Assembly: GCF_003691365.1 (NCBI RefSeq)
Contig: NZ_CP033087.1
Location: 62,001-126,000 of the forward strand
From: Commensalibacter melissae
Lineage (GTDB): Bacteria; Pseudomonadota; Alphaproteobacteria; Acetobacterales; Acetobacteraceae
DNA: 64,000 bases
Reading direction: 5' to 3'
Every line of letters starts with the position of its first letter. Position 1 is the stretch's first letter. This document shows positions 28,628 to 37,268 of the stretch, piece after piece. The notes below the pieces were generated by a model. It made no database searches, was not told the DNA's origin, and was given only the letters and a program-made list of their open reading frames with translations. The position numbers and the translations under genes are program-made.

Positions 28628-29749
28628 ATGTTTTTCTTAAACCGTTTAAGTTCTGTCTATTTACATAAAGCTTGCTATTTTTTTCTGATCGGAATTTATT
28701 TCCTGACCCAACATTGTAATATAGCCTATGCAGAAGTTAAAGTGAATAGTTCTGTTTTGAATACATCCTCTATCGGTTCTGATCCTTATGCACGTTATAA
28801 AAAGCTGATTCCTCCTGATTTGTGGTGGGAAATGTCGGATCATGCCCGTATTCCCGTGCGTATATGGCGGGCAATACAACAAAAGGCAATTATCCTGGCC
28901 TTACATGGATTTAATGATAGTCGCGATGCGTGGGAAGATTCAGCAGATCATTTTGTTAAGTCAGGTGTAACTTTATATTCCCCGGATCAGAGAGGATTTG
29001 GACAAGCACCGTTAAGAGGAAATTGGGCGGGTAGCCGTCGGATGATTGACGATATTATTGAGGAAATATCATTTTTAAAAACTCGATATCCCGATACACC
29101 CTTGTATGTGATGGGAGAGAGTATGGGGGGGGCTGTCGCCATGTGTTTGGCCTCACGTCCCAATGTTCCAAAAGTCGATGGTTATATTTTACTGGCCCCA
29201 GCCGTGTGGGGTCATAAACAGCTGGGACTGGTTGCCGATGTTATCTTGCGCATGATCAATACGATCGCCCCGAATTGGCGGTTAAGTGGAAAAAGCGCCC
29301 CGGTAACCATCAGGGCAAGTGATAATGATGAATCCCTGTTACGTTTGTATTTTGATCCGTTATCATTGCACAAAGCCCGTGTAAAGGCATTGTATGGGTT
29401 GGTCAATTTGATGAGCAAGGCTGCAAAGGCTGCTCCTTATATTCATTCTCCAATCCTTGTAATGTATGGTGATATGGATCAGCTCATCCCTGATTCTTCA
29501 ATGAAAAAGGTCTGGCGACAATTTCCTTCTTGGGTAAGAAAGGATTATATTCCTGGAGGATATCATTTATTGTTGCGTGGTAGAAATAGAAACATTGTGG
29601 TGCAGGATATACTGAGCTGGATTTTTAGTCCGGATCAGTTTTTGCCATCAGGTGGAGATATTTCAACCTCCACATGGTTATCGATTGAGGGAAAGGAAAA
29701 AATACCGGTTTATTTGCCAAGCCAGGTTGATAATTTTATTAAAAAATAA
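28628..29749 (+). CDS. Secreted alpha/beta hydrolase (lysophospholipase/monoacylglycerol lipase-like)
   Basis: This 373-residue protein starts with a signal peptide (hydrophobic 13-30, AYA cleavage near 35). The hydrolase domain has LALHGFNDSRDAW for the oxyanion hole, YSPDQRGFGQAPLRG, the nucleophile elbow MGESMGGAVAM near residue 163, the acid in VMYGDMDQLIPDSS and the catalytic His in PGGYHLLLRGRN. This order matches the monoacylglycerol lipase-like serine aminopeptidase S33 group. It probably acts in the periplasm or envelope on lipid esters; the substrate is not known. Confidence 0.85.
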   Translation: MFFLNRLSSVYLHKACYFFLIGIYFLTQHCNIAYAEVKVNSSVLNTSSIGSDPYARYKKLIPPDLWWEMSDHARIPVRIWRAIQQKAIILALHGFNDSRDAWEDSADHFVKSGVTLYSPDQRGFGQAPLRGNWAGSRRMIDDIIEEISFLKTRYPDTPLYVMGESMGGAVAMCLASRPNVPKVDGYILLAPAVWGHKQLGLVADVILRMINTIAPNWRLSGKSAPVTIRASDNDESLLRLYFDPLSLHKARVKALYGLVNLMSKAAKAAPYIHSPILVMYGDMDQLIPDSSMKKVWRQFPSWVRKDYIPGGYHLLLRGRNRNIVVQDILSWIFSPDQFLPSGGDISTSTWLSIEGKEKIPVYLPSQVDNFIKK

Positions 29750-29794
29750 AAGTCTCTATATCTTATGGGTGATAGTGCAATAACAGCTTGCCGG

Positions 29795-31126
29795 CTAGTC
29801 TTGGAGGAGAACAGCTCCAGCAGTCCGATTGGTGGCCGTATCTACCAAAATGGCTGCACCCACATCTTTTGCCTGGTTATAGGGTAAAACCGGAATTGGC
29901 TGTTGCAAGGTTAGGGAAACTTGTCCAATACTGTTTTTCTGTAAATCCTTGGCAGGTTCTTTTTCCAGATTATGTATATTTAGATGATTATGAATCGATG
30001 AGATTTTCGCCTTGATCCAGCGGTGACCATGTTTCAACCAATAAAGTCTTCCAATAATCAAAGGTTCGTCATCCAACCATGCCAGGGTGGCTTGGACCTC
30101 TTTTTGTAATGGAGATATGGAAGGAGAGGTTATCCAGTCCCCTCGGGAAATGTCTATTTCTCGGTCAAGAATTAATCCAACGGATTTACCCGCTTCAGCA
30201 CAGGGTATTTCGTTTTGTAGTGCATCGGCAAAAATCTTAGCAATTTTTGCTTTTAGTCCAGAAGGTTGCACAATAATTTCATTTTCTGGCTTGACAGTTC
30301 CTGCCGCTATTTTCCCCCAAAAAATTCTTTGACCATGTTGGGTGGGGCTGGATTGGGTTTCAGATAGTTTTTGTACATATTGGACAGGGAAATATAAAGG
30401 ACATTTGACAATATGTTGTTGGGAGGGAAGTTCGGTCAAGGCGTCTAAAAGACAGGGACCGTGATAGACATTTTCACATAAGCGATATCTTTCGTTATCA
30501 GCTATAGTGGAGATGATATTATAACCTTTTAATGCTGAAATGGGTATGATGTGCGTAACAGGTATATTTGCTTCCTGAGTGAATTTTTTTAGTGCTTTTT
30601 TAATATGCACAAAGGCAATATCGGGATTTTTGACAGCATCAAGTTTATTGATGGCGAAAAGCAGCGAAGGGACTTTTAATAGGTTGGCAAGTAATGTGTG
30701 CCGACGGGTTTGAGGCAACAAGTCAACATTTTCCATCTCCCAGTTTAATTTTGTCGCATCGACCAAAATGACGGCAGCGTCACTATTGCTGGCGGCGGTT
30801 ACCATGTTTCTTGTGTATTGTTCATGACCTGGTGCGTCCGCGATAATGAATTTACGAGTTGGTGTGGTAAAATAACGGTATGCCACATCGATTGTAATAC
30901 CTTGTTCTCGTTCAGCTTGTAATCCATCTGTAAGCCGGGCGAGATCATAGGAACGGTCTGTCGAAAACTGTTGTTGTATACCAGATAGTTGATCGGCAAG
31001 AATTGCCTTGCTATCGAGTAATAAACGGCCGATTAATGTGCTTTTGCCATCGTCAACGTTTCCGGCGGTCAGGAATTTTAATGTATGATGTGAATGAGAG
31101 GTGGAATTTACGGGAGAAGATATCAT
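29795..31126 (-). CDS. cysN: Sulfate adenylyltransferase subunit 1 (GTPase)
   Basis: CysN is the GTPase that drives ATP sulfurylase activity of CysD, making adenosine 5'-phosphosulfate from sulfate and ATP. The 443-residue protein has the EF-Tu-like G domain: TAGNVDDGKSTLIGRLL near 20, DAPGHEQYTRNM near 95 and FAINKLDAV near 158, then beta-barrel domains. It ends without an APS kinase domain, so it is CysN alone, not the NodQ-type fusion. It follows cysD by 38 bases. Confidence 0.95.
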   Translation of the reverse strand: MISSPVNSTSHSHHTLKFLTAGNVDDGKSTLIGRLLLDSKAILADQLSGIQQQFSTDRSYDLARLTDGLQAEREQGITIDVAYRYFTTPTRKFIIADAPGHEQYTRNMVTAASNSDAAVILVDATKLNWEMENVDLLPQTRRHTLLANLLKVPSLLFAINKLDAVKNPDIAFVHIKKALKKFTQEANIPVTHIIPISALKGYNIISTIADNERYRLCENVYHGPCLLDALTELPSQQHIVKCPLYFPVQYVQKLSETQSSPTQHGQRIFWGKIAAGTVKPENEIIVQPSGLKAKIAKIFADALQNEIPCAEAGKSVGLILDREIDISRGDWITSPSISPLQKEVQATLAWLDDEPLIIGRLYWLKHGHRWIKAKISSIHNHLNIHNLEKEPAKDLQKNSIGQVSLTLQQPIPVLPYNQAKDVGAAILVDTATNRTAGAVLLQD

Positions 31127-31164
31127 GATGCATTCCTTAAGAAATAAAAACGGGGATAGAGAGA

Positions 31165-32079
31165 TCAGAAATAACCTTCAAGTTTACGTTTTTCCATTGA
31201 GGCTTCTGAGGTCTGGTCATCCATACGGGTTGCACCACGTTCACTGATCGTGACGGTAGCTGTTTCCCTGACAATATCGCGTGCTGTTTTTGCATTGCTT
31301 TCAATAGGGCAAGTACAGGTCATGTCACCGACCGTGCGAAAGCGGACAGTTTTGGTAAGAATTTCTTCATCTTGTTTAGGCTGTGTCACCTCTGTTACAG
31401 GAACAAGCAACCCTTTGCGGGGAATGACTTGCCGTTGATGAGCGTAGTAAAGGCTGGGTAAGGGAATATTTTCCTGTTCGATATAACGCCATACATCATA
31501 TTCCGTCCAGTTAGAGATTGGAAAAACACGGAAATTTTCACCCGGATGAATTCTGGTATTGAATATGTTCCATAATTCTGGCCGTTGATCTTTGGGTTGC
31601 CATTGACCAAAAGAATCCCTGTGTGAAAAAATTCTTTCCTTGGCACGGGCCTTTTCTTCGTCACGGCGGGCCCCTCCAATTAATGCATCAAAACCAAATT
31701 CCTCTATAGCCTCCAACAATGTTACTGATTGATGGGGATTACGGCTTTCCAAAGGATGAGATAGCCTCACCGTACCTCGTTTCATTGATTCTTCTACTGA
31801 TCGAATGATTAAATTTGCCTTTAATTCTTTTGCTCTCTGATTACGAAATTGGATGACTTCTGGAAAATTATGTCCTGTATCGATCATAAGAAGCGGAAAG
31901 GGGAAGCGTCCCTGCCCAAAGGCTTTTTCAGCCAGCCTTAATAAAATACATGAATCCTTGCCGCCAGAAAATAACAGGGCTGGTTTTTCGAAGGAACCAG
32001 CCACTTCACGCATAATGAATATGGCCTCTTCTACCAGATCATTTATGGCAGGGTTCGAGGATGATATGAGAAAATTCAT
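31165..32079 (-). CDS. cysD: Sulfate adenylyltransferase subunit 2
   Basis: CysD is the catalytic PP-loop subunit of ATP sulfurylase. The start at 32079 (MNFLISSSNP) gives 304 residues, the normal length; an open extension to 32157 would run into cysH. The PP-loop LLFSGGKDSCILLRLAEKAF, the GGARRDEEKARAKER segment, the WTEYDVWRYIEQENIPLPSLYYAH motif and the C-terminal segment from ERGATRMDD to KRKLEGYF are all present. It lies between cysH and cysN in one minus-strand operon. Confidence 0.95.
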   Translation of the reverse strand: MNFLISSSNPAINDLVEEAIFIMREVAGSFEKPALLFSGGKDSCILLRLAEKAFGQGRFPFPLLMIDTGHNFPEVIQFRNQRAKELKANLIIRSVEESMKRGTVRLSHPLESRNPHQSVTLLEAIEEFGFDALIGGARRDEEKARAKERIFSHRDSFGQWQPKDQRPELWNIFNTRIHPGENFRVFPISNWTEYDVWRYIEQENIPLPSLYYAHQRQVIPRKGLLVPVTEVTQPKQDEEILTKTVRFRTVGDMTCTCPIESNAKTARDIVRETATVTISERGATRMDDQTSEASMEKRKLEGYF

Positions 32080-32105
32080 GATAAAATGACCATAATTAAA
32101 ATATG

Positions 32106-32858
32106 TTAAGACTGATGAGAGTTGAGAGAAATGGGTGCACTCACATGAAGACCACATTCCTTCGCTTCATCATGTTCCCACCACCAGCGTCCAGCTCTGA
32201 AATCTTCGCCAAGAGTGATGGCGCGAGTGCATGGTTCGCAGCCAATACTGACAAAAAAATGATCATGAAGCGTATTGTAGGGAACGCGATATGTTTTAAC
32301 GTAGTACCACACATCTCCATTTGTCCAGTCAAGTAAAGGGTTTAGCTTTACTTCAGGTTGATCATTCCCTTTGTTTTCAGGTTCAACTGCTTGAAGATTG
32401 GCCCGGAAATTTGATTGTTCTTTGCGTAATCCTGTAATCCAACCTTTATAGTTTCGTAAAAGGTCGGTCAGGGGGACCAGTTTTCTGATGTGACAACATT
32501 CTTTACGAAGCTCAGTTGATCGATAAATCGCTTTTTCACCATTTTTTTGAACATAATTCTGGACTGTTTTTTTGTTTGGATAATAGCTTTTTATTTTTAT
32601 ACTATAATGAATTTCAGCTTGTCTTTTTAAGGCTAGCGTTTGAGGATGCAGTTTTAGTGTATCCAGCATGGAAACCTGAATGGGTAAATCAAGCTGATGG
32701 ATAAGATCTGTGATTACCATATCCTCCACCCCTAAACTGGTTGCCTGAACCAATGGTGAATAATCCCGATTTATTTTTTGCAGGAATGATCTTGTTTGTT
32801 CGAGCTTCTGTTCATATTGCTCGCTTGGATGTTTGGAATAGAATTCAAGTGGTGTCAT
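32106..32858 (-). CDS. cysH: Assimilatory adenylyl-sulfate reductase, Fe-S type
   Basis: This 250-residue enzyme reduces activated sulfate to sulfite. It has paired cysteines in RKECCHIRKL near residue 121 and GCEPCTRA near 209, the CC...CxxC set that binds a [4Fe-4S] cluster in enzymes using APS directly; the PAPS-type E. coli CysH lacks these. The C-terminal segment WWWEHDEAKECGLH holds the catalytic cysteine. No APS kinase is visible in the operon, which agrees with direct APS use. It is first in the order cysH, cysD, cysN. Confidence 0.93.
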   Translation of the reverse strand: MTPLEFYSKHPSEQYEQKLEQTRSFLQKINRDYSPLVQATSLGVEDMVITDLIHQLDLPIQVSMLDTLKLHPQTLALKRQAEIHYSIKIKSYYPNKKTVQNYVQKNGEKAIYRSTELRKECCHIRKLVPLTDLLRNYKGWITGLRKEQSNFRANLQAVEPENKGNDQPEVKLNPLLDWTNGDVWYYVKTYRVPYNTLHDHFFVSIGCEPCTRAITLGEDFRAGRWWWEHDEAKECGLHVSAPISLNSHQS

Positions 32859-33154
32859 CGTAAACTGTTACCTAAGTTGATATAATAATTCTGTTATTAG
32901 GAATTTGAAAAAGATGCGGTTAGAAATTCTGGTGTTAATGACTAAATAGGATAATCTGCAGTAGGGGGCTGATCCATGGTAAAACTATTCCTCAAATTAC
33001 TTTAATTAACTGTAAAATATAGAATATTTTCAATTTATGCAATATAATTTGTATTATTTAAGTAAATAAAGTCAATTAATAACTATAAAATATTGTATAT
33101 TTTATTTATAGTTTATTGATTTATATATAAAATTTATAATTTCCTTGTATATAT
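32859..33154. other. AT-rich spacer between cysH promoter side and cysA end
   Basis: This 296-base gap probably carries the promoter of the cysH-cysD-cysN unit. It is dominated by A and T. I see no clear terminator for the cysA operon, no riboswitch and no small gene. Confidence 0.5.
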
Positions 33155-34138
33155 TCATATTTCAAAATCTAAAATTGGCTTAAAATAAATAATTTGGCCT
33201 TTTTTTAGATTCTGAATTTTTGGAATTGTTTTTGGAATTTGGGCTTCAATGTGAGAGGTGCATTGTTGAGGTTTTAAAACTAGTTTCAGTAAAGCACCAA
33301 GGGGTCGTATATCGATGACTTCTGCTGGATAGTATCCTATAGGGGATATATCGTTAATTTGTATATCAATTTCATAAGGACGAAAGTTAAAGCTTTTTTC
33401 CCCAATGCGTAAATTATTCGAATCGCCCAGAAAATTATAGACAAAATCATTGGCCGGATTATTGAGGATTTCAATCGGGGAGCCAATTTGTTCAATGACA
33501 CCCCTATTCATGATGACAACACGATCAGCAATTTCCATGGCCTCCTCCTGATCATGCGTTACAAAAATGGTTGTCAGGTGAATTTCTTGATGAAACTGGG
33601 TTAGCCAACGTCGTAATTCTCTTCGGACCTTTGTATCAAGAGCGGAAAAAGGTTCATCCAGTAATAGAATTTTGGGATTTATGGCTAGGGTACGTGCCAG
33701 GGCAATTCTTTGGCATTGTCCGCCGGAGAGTTCATGTGGATAATGATTGGCCACATGTTCAAGTTGTACCATTTCCAGAAGAAATTGAGCTTTTTTCGTG
33801 ATCTCTTTGGGGGAAAGCCTTACTTTTTTTGGTTTAATGCGTAGACCAAACGCAATATTGTCAATAACTTTCATATGTGGGAATAAAGCGAAATTCTGGA
33901 ATACATACCCAATATGTCGATTACGAATATCTTCCTTGCTTATATCCTGGTTTTCAAAAAAGATGTGTCCCGAGGTGGGCAATTCCAAACCTGCAATAAT
34001 TCGTAACAGGCTTGTTTTTCCACATCCCGATGGTCCTAGGAGTGCAACAAGCTCACCTTTTTCAATGGTGAGGTTTATATCATTGAGTGCATGATAATGA
34101 TTGAACCATTTATTGAGATGAGATATCTGAATACCCAT
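33155..34138 (-). CDS. cysA: Sulfate/thiosulfate ABC transporter ATP-binding protein
   Basis: This is the ATPase of the sulfate importer. The start at 34138 (MGIQISHLNKWFNHYHAL) is chosen because GAAGGG lies upstream and the longer frame to 34183 would overlap cysW. The 327-residue protein has Walker A GPSGCGKTSLL near 36, the signature LSGGQCQRIALARTL, Walker B ILLLDEPFSALD and the His loop VTHDQEEAMEIAD, followed by a C-terminal regulatory domain of the CysA/MalK group. Confidence 0.93.
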   Translation of the reverse strand: MGIQISHLNKWFNHYHALNDINLTIEKGELVALLGPSGCGKTSLLRIIAGLELPTSGHIFFENQDISKEDIRNRHIGYVFQNFALFPHMKVIDNIAFGLRIKPKKVRLSPKEITKKAQFLLEMVQLEHVANHYPHELSGGQCQRIALARTLAINPKILLLDEPFSALDTKVRRELRRWLTQFHQEIHLTTIFVTHDQEEAMEIADRVVIMNRGVIEQIGSPIEILNNPANDFVYNFLGDSNNLRIGEKSFNFRPYEIDIQINDISPIGYYPAEVIDIRPLGALLKLVLKPQQCTSHIEAQIPKTIPKIQNLKKGQIIYFKPILDFEI

Positions 34139-34139
34139 T

Positions 34140-34982
34140 TTAACTATTTCCCTTCTTTTGGGACGGTTTAAGTTGTTTCTCACACCAATATCTTAGAATG
34201 AGAATGAATAGGGCCATGATAAGAAGGAGAATGGAAATACTGAATGCGGCCGTGGCATTATATTCATTATATAAAATCTCGATATGAAGGGGTAAGGTAT
34301 TGGTCAGGCCTTGTATATGGCCTGAAACAATTGAAACGGCACCAAATTCTCCCATGGCACGGGCGGTACACATAACAATACCATACAGAAATGCCCATTT
34401 GATGTTGGGAAATGTTATTTTTTTAAAAATTTGCCATCCTGATGCACCTAACAAACGGGCGGTTTCCTCTTCTTGATTGCTCTGGGTTTGCATTAAGGCG
34501 ATCAAAGAACGTGTGATAAAAGGAAAAGTCACAAAAATGGTTACAAGAATAATTCCTGGAATTGCATAAATAATTTGTAAGTGATAATGCATTAAAAAAG
34601 TATGTAAAATACCTTGCGATCCATAGAATAAGGTATAAATCAAACCTGCAATCACAGGGGAAATGGAAAAAGGCAGATCGATGAGGGTTAAAAGTATATT
34701 TTTCCCTTTGAAATCATATTTGCATAAACACCATCCAGCCATCAGTCCGAAGATTCCATTGAAAAAAACGGCGCAGGAAGTCGCTATTATTGTTAATTTT
34801 AGTGCCGCCAGGGCTTCTGACGAAGTACAGGTGACCCAGAAAAAGACAATACCTTTGCCTAAACCTTCAATTAGAATGATAGAAAGGGGTGCGATAAAAA
34901 TAATTAAAAAAATGAGCCAAGTAATAAAGATAACGCTGTTTTTTTGCCAATTTACAAAAGGTTTGGAGGAATAAAAGGGCAT
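34140..34982 (-). CDS. cysW: Sulfate ABC transporter permease CysW
   Basis: This 280-residue inner-membrane permease has about six membrane segments and the EAA loop in EEETARLLGASGWQIFKKITFPNI, which docks with CysA. The AMGEFGAVSIVSGHIQG segment is typical of CysW. It starts directly after the end of cysT with no spacer and stops one base before the cysA start, indicating translational coupling. Confidence 0.93.
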   Translation of the reverse strand: MPFYSSKPFVNWQKNSVIFITWLIFLIIFIAPLSIILIEGLGKGIVFFWVTCTSSEALAALKLTIIATSCAVFFNGIFGLMAGWCLCKYDFKGKNILLTLIDLPFSISPVIAGLIYTLFYGSQGILHTFLMHYHLQIIYAIPGIILVTIFVTFPFITRSLIALMQTQSNQEEETARLLGASGWQIFKKITFPNIKWAFLYGIVMCTARAMGEFGAVSIVSGHIQGLTNTLPLHIEILYNEYNATAAFSISILLLIMALFILILRYWCEKQLKPSQKKGNS

Positions 34983-35849
34983 TTATGTATTCCTCTGAAA
35001 AATATTAAAAGGGGAAAGCTGGGATGTGGATAGAATTAGGCGGTAAGGTTTAAAATGTTTTTGGAACAGGTTGAAAAAAAATAATAAAGAAAAAGAAACC
35101 AGCAACATTAAGAGACTGATTACAGTTGCACTCGTATAATCAAACTGGTCAAGTTTTGATACGATTAAGATAGGTAAAATTTCCGTTTTGTAAGGAATAT
35201 TTGCGGCAATGAACACAACGGAGCCATATTCTCCCAAGCTTCTTGCAACAGAAAGCGAAAAACCGGTAAGCCATGCAGGAAATAAAATGGGGAGAAAGAT
35301 ATATATAAATGTTTGTAAACGGGTTGCACCTAGTGTGTAAGCCGCTTCTTGTAATGAGGGGGGGAACTCTTTTATAACGGGTTGCAAGGTTCTGATTACA
35401 AAGGGAATTGTAACGAATATGAGGGCAAGAATAATTCCCAGGGGTGTGTAGGCAACCTTGAAGGGTAAAATTGTACCGAATAAACCGTTGGGCGCATATA
35501 AGTCTGTTAATGCAATGCCTGCAATTGCAGTAGGTAATGCCAGGGGAAGATCAATCATTGAATCAATTATTTTTTTTCCCTTGAATTCGTAACGTATTAA
35601 ATTCCAGGCCAAAAAACCGCCCAGGATAGAGGACAGTAAAGAAGCGCAGAAAGAGGTGTAAAAAGAAAGTTTTAATGCGCTTAATAAGCGTTGATCGGTT
35701 AAGATCATGACAAGCTGATGACTATTGATATGGGTGCTGTAAAGAATCAGTCCAACCAATGGTAATAAAACGATAAAGGACAACCAGAAAAGACTGTATC
35801 CAAAACTAAGCCAAAACCCTGGAAGAATTGAATATCGGGAAAAAGACAT
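34983..35849 (-). CDS. cysT: Sulfate ABC transporter permease CysT
   Basis: This 288-residue inner-membrane permease pairs with CysW. It shows about six membrane segments, DLPLALPTAIAGIALTDLYAPNG typical of CysT/CysU, the EAA loop LQEAAYTLGATRLQTFIYIFLP and SVARSLGEYGSVVFIAANIP. It follows the binding-protein gene by 18 bases. Confidence 0.93.
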   Translation of the reverse strand: MSFSRYSILPGFWLSFGYSLFWLSFIVLLPLVGLILYSTHINSHQLVMILTDQRLLSALKLSFYTSFCASLLSSILGGFLAWNLIRYEFKGKKIIDSMIDLPLALPTAIAGIALTDLYAPNGLFGTILPFKVAYTPLGIILALIFVTIPFVIRTLQPVIKEFPPSLQEAAYTLGATRLQTFIYIFLPILFPAWLTGFSLSVARSLGEYGSVVFIAANIPYKTEILPILIVSKLDQFDYTSATVISLLMLLVSFSLLFFFNLFQKHFKPYRLILSTSQLSPFNIFQRNT

Positions 35850-35867
35850 AATTTTTTCCTTATGGCT

Positions 35868-36899
35868 TTATTGATTAATACTGTGAATGATTTGGTCAAA
35901 AATGGCATGATCTTTGAAAAACTCTTGGTTAATCTCTGCCCAGTTTTTGAAGAAATCATTGATCTTTAAAAGATGAAGGGGACGAAACATGATGTAATGG
36001 GATGCTATACGTGGATTAATGGGACGATAATAATTTTGAGCGGCAATTTTTTGACCTTCATCGCTGTAAAGCATAAGTAAATAATCTTTTGCTACTTCTC
36101 TTGTTTTTTTTTGGTCAATAACAGTATCGATGAGTGCAACGGGGGGTTCCGTTAGGATAGATGTGGATGGGGTTATTACCTCAAATTGTCCTGCCCCTGA
36201 TTCACGGGTTGCCATATAGGCCTCATTCTCCCAAGAAATAAGTACATCTCCAATGTTGCGTTGGGTAAATGTAAGACTGGCGTTCCTTGCCCCGGCATCA
36301 AGTATGGGAACATTTTTATAAAGGTGTTTGACAAAATCATAGGCCTCTTGTGGATCATGATTTTTGGTATAACTGTAAAGCCATGCAGCGAGAAAATTCC
36401 ATCTTGCCCCACCAGAGGTTTTTGGATTGGGGGTAATTACAGCAATGTCAGGTTTGACAAGATCATTCCAGTCATGGATATGCTTGGGATTACCTTTGCG
36501 AACAAGAAAAACAATGGTTGATGTATAAGGAACACTATGATTGGGAAAATTGTCCTGCCAGTTTTTGGTCAGCAAGGGGTGATATTTATTGATTGCATCA
36601 ATATCTCCGGCAAGAGCTAGTGTGGCAATATCGGCTTGCATACCGTCAATAATGGCCCTGGCCTGCTTTCCTGAACCACTATGGGATTGGTATATTATGA
36701 CATCCTGACCTGTTTTCTGTTTCCAGTAATGTTGAAAAAAATGGTTATATTGATGAAAAAATTCTCGTGTTGGATCATAGGAAGAATTCAATAGAGTTAT
36801 GGTTTTAGTACGGGCGGTGGATGTTGTGACGGCAAAAACTGCAATAATCAAAGCTATATATAAATGTAATGTTTGAGTAATATATCTGAATAAAAACAT
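35868..36899 (-). CDS. sbp: Periplasmic sulfate-binding protein
   Basis: This 343-residue protein binds sulfate and hands it to the CysT-CysW-CysA importer. It has a signal peptide (about 1-28) and the family segments LLNSSYDPTREFFHQYN, QSHSGSGKQARAIIDGM, TPNPKTSGGARWNFLAAW and VLISWENEAYMA. Sulfate-specific Sbp and thiosulfate-preferring CysP cannot be told apart here. It is the promoter-proximal gene of a four-gene minus-strand operon. Confidence 0.93.
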   Translation of the reverse strand: MFLFRYITQTLHLYIALIIAVFAVTTSTARTKTITLLNSSYDPTREFFHQYNHFFQHYWKQKTGQDVIIYQSHSGSGKQARAIIDGMQADIATLALAGDIDAINKYHPLLTKNWQDNFPNHSVPYTSTIVFLVRKGNPKHIHDWNDLVKPDIAVITPNPKTSGGARWNFLAAWLYSYTKNHDPQEAYDFVKHLYKNVPILDAGARNASLTFTQRNIGDVLISWENEAYMATRESGAGQFEVITPSTSILTEPPVALIDTVIDQKKTREVAKDYLLMLYSDEGQKIAAQNYYRPINPRIASHYIMFRPLHLLKINDFFKNWAEINQEFFKDHAIFDQIIHSINQ

Positions 36900-37268
36900 A
36901 GGGATATGGCTTTGAAAGGGGAATAATTACTTGCGTAAATGTGAATATGAACTATTTTAACAAAAAATAAAAGTTAATTTTTAAAAAATATAATAAATTA
37001 CTTTTTTATAAAGTATTTTAAATCTGTGTAAATATAAATTTTCAGATTTATCTAGAAGATAAATTTGATGACATTAATTTTGATATATATATATATCAAT
37101 TATTTCTGTTTTACAACAAACTTCAATTTTCGCGAAAATGTTTATTTTATAATTTTAGGGGTCAATATAAAATACATTTTATATCATTATCATCATGTTG
37201 CCGCCAATTTAAATAATCATTATTTAGATTAGTATAAAATTTAGATTAATTTTATATGTTTTATAAAA
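36900..37268. other. Divergent promoter region between the sulfate importer and cydDC
   Basis: This 369-base AT-rich gap separates divergent operons and must hold both promoters. Two palindromes stand out: a 14-base perfect one centred on CGCG at 37126-37139, and half-sites TTGAT (37080-37084) and ATCAA (37095-37099) around an AT repeat. No gene is visible. Confidence 0.5.
37126..37139. promoter_or_regulatory. Perfect 14-base palindrome, possible operator
   Basis: The sequence ATTTTCGCGAAAAT is a perfect inverted repeat and the only GC-containing island in this stretch. It lies between divergent cys and cyd operons, about 130 bases before cydD. No known regulator site is recognised. Confidence 0.3.

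Noticed and set aside
37080-37099. Possible FNR/FixK-type box (TTGAT and ATCAA) upstream of cydD
   Set aside because: The half-sites are 10 bases apart, whereas the FNR box needs four. The intervening AT repeat makes a chance palindrome likely.
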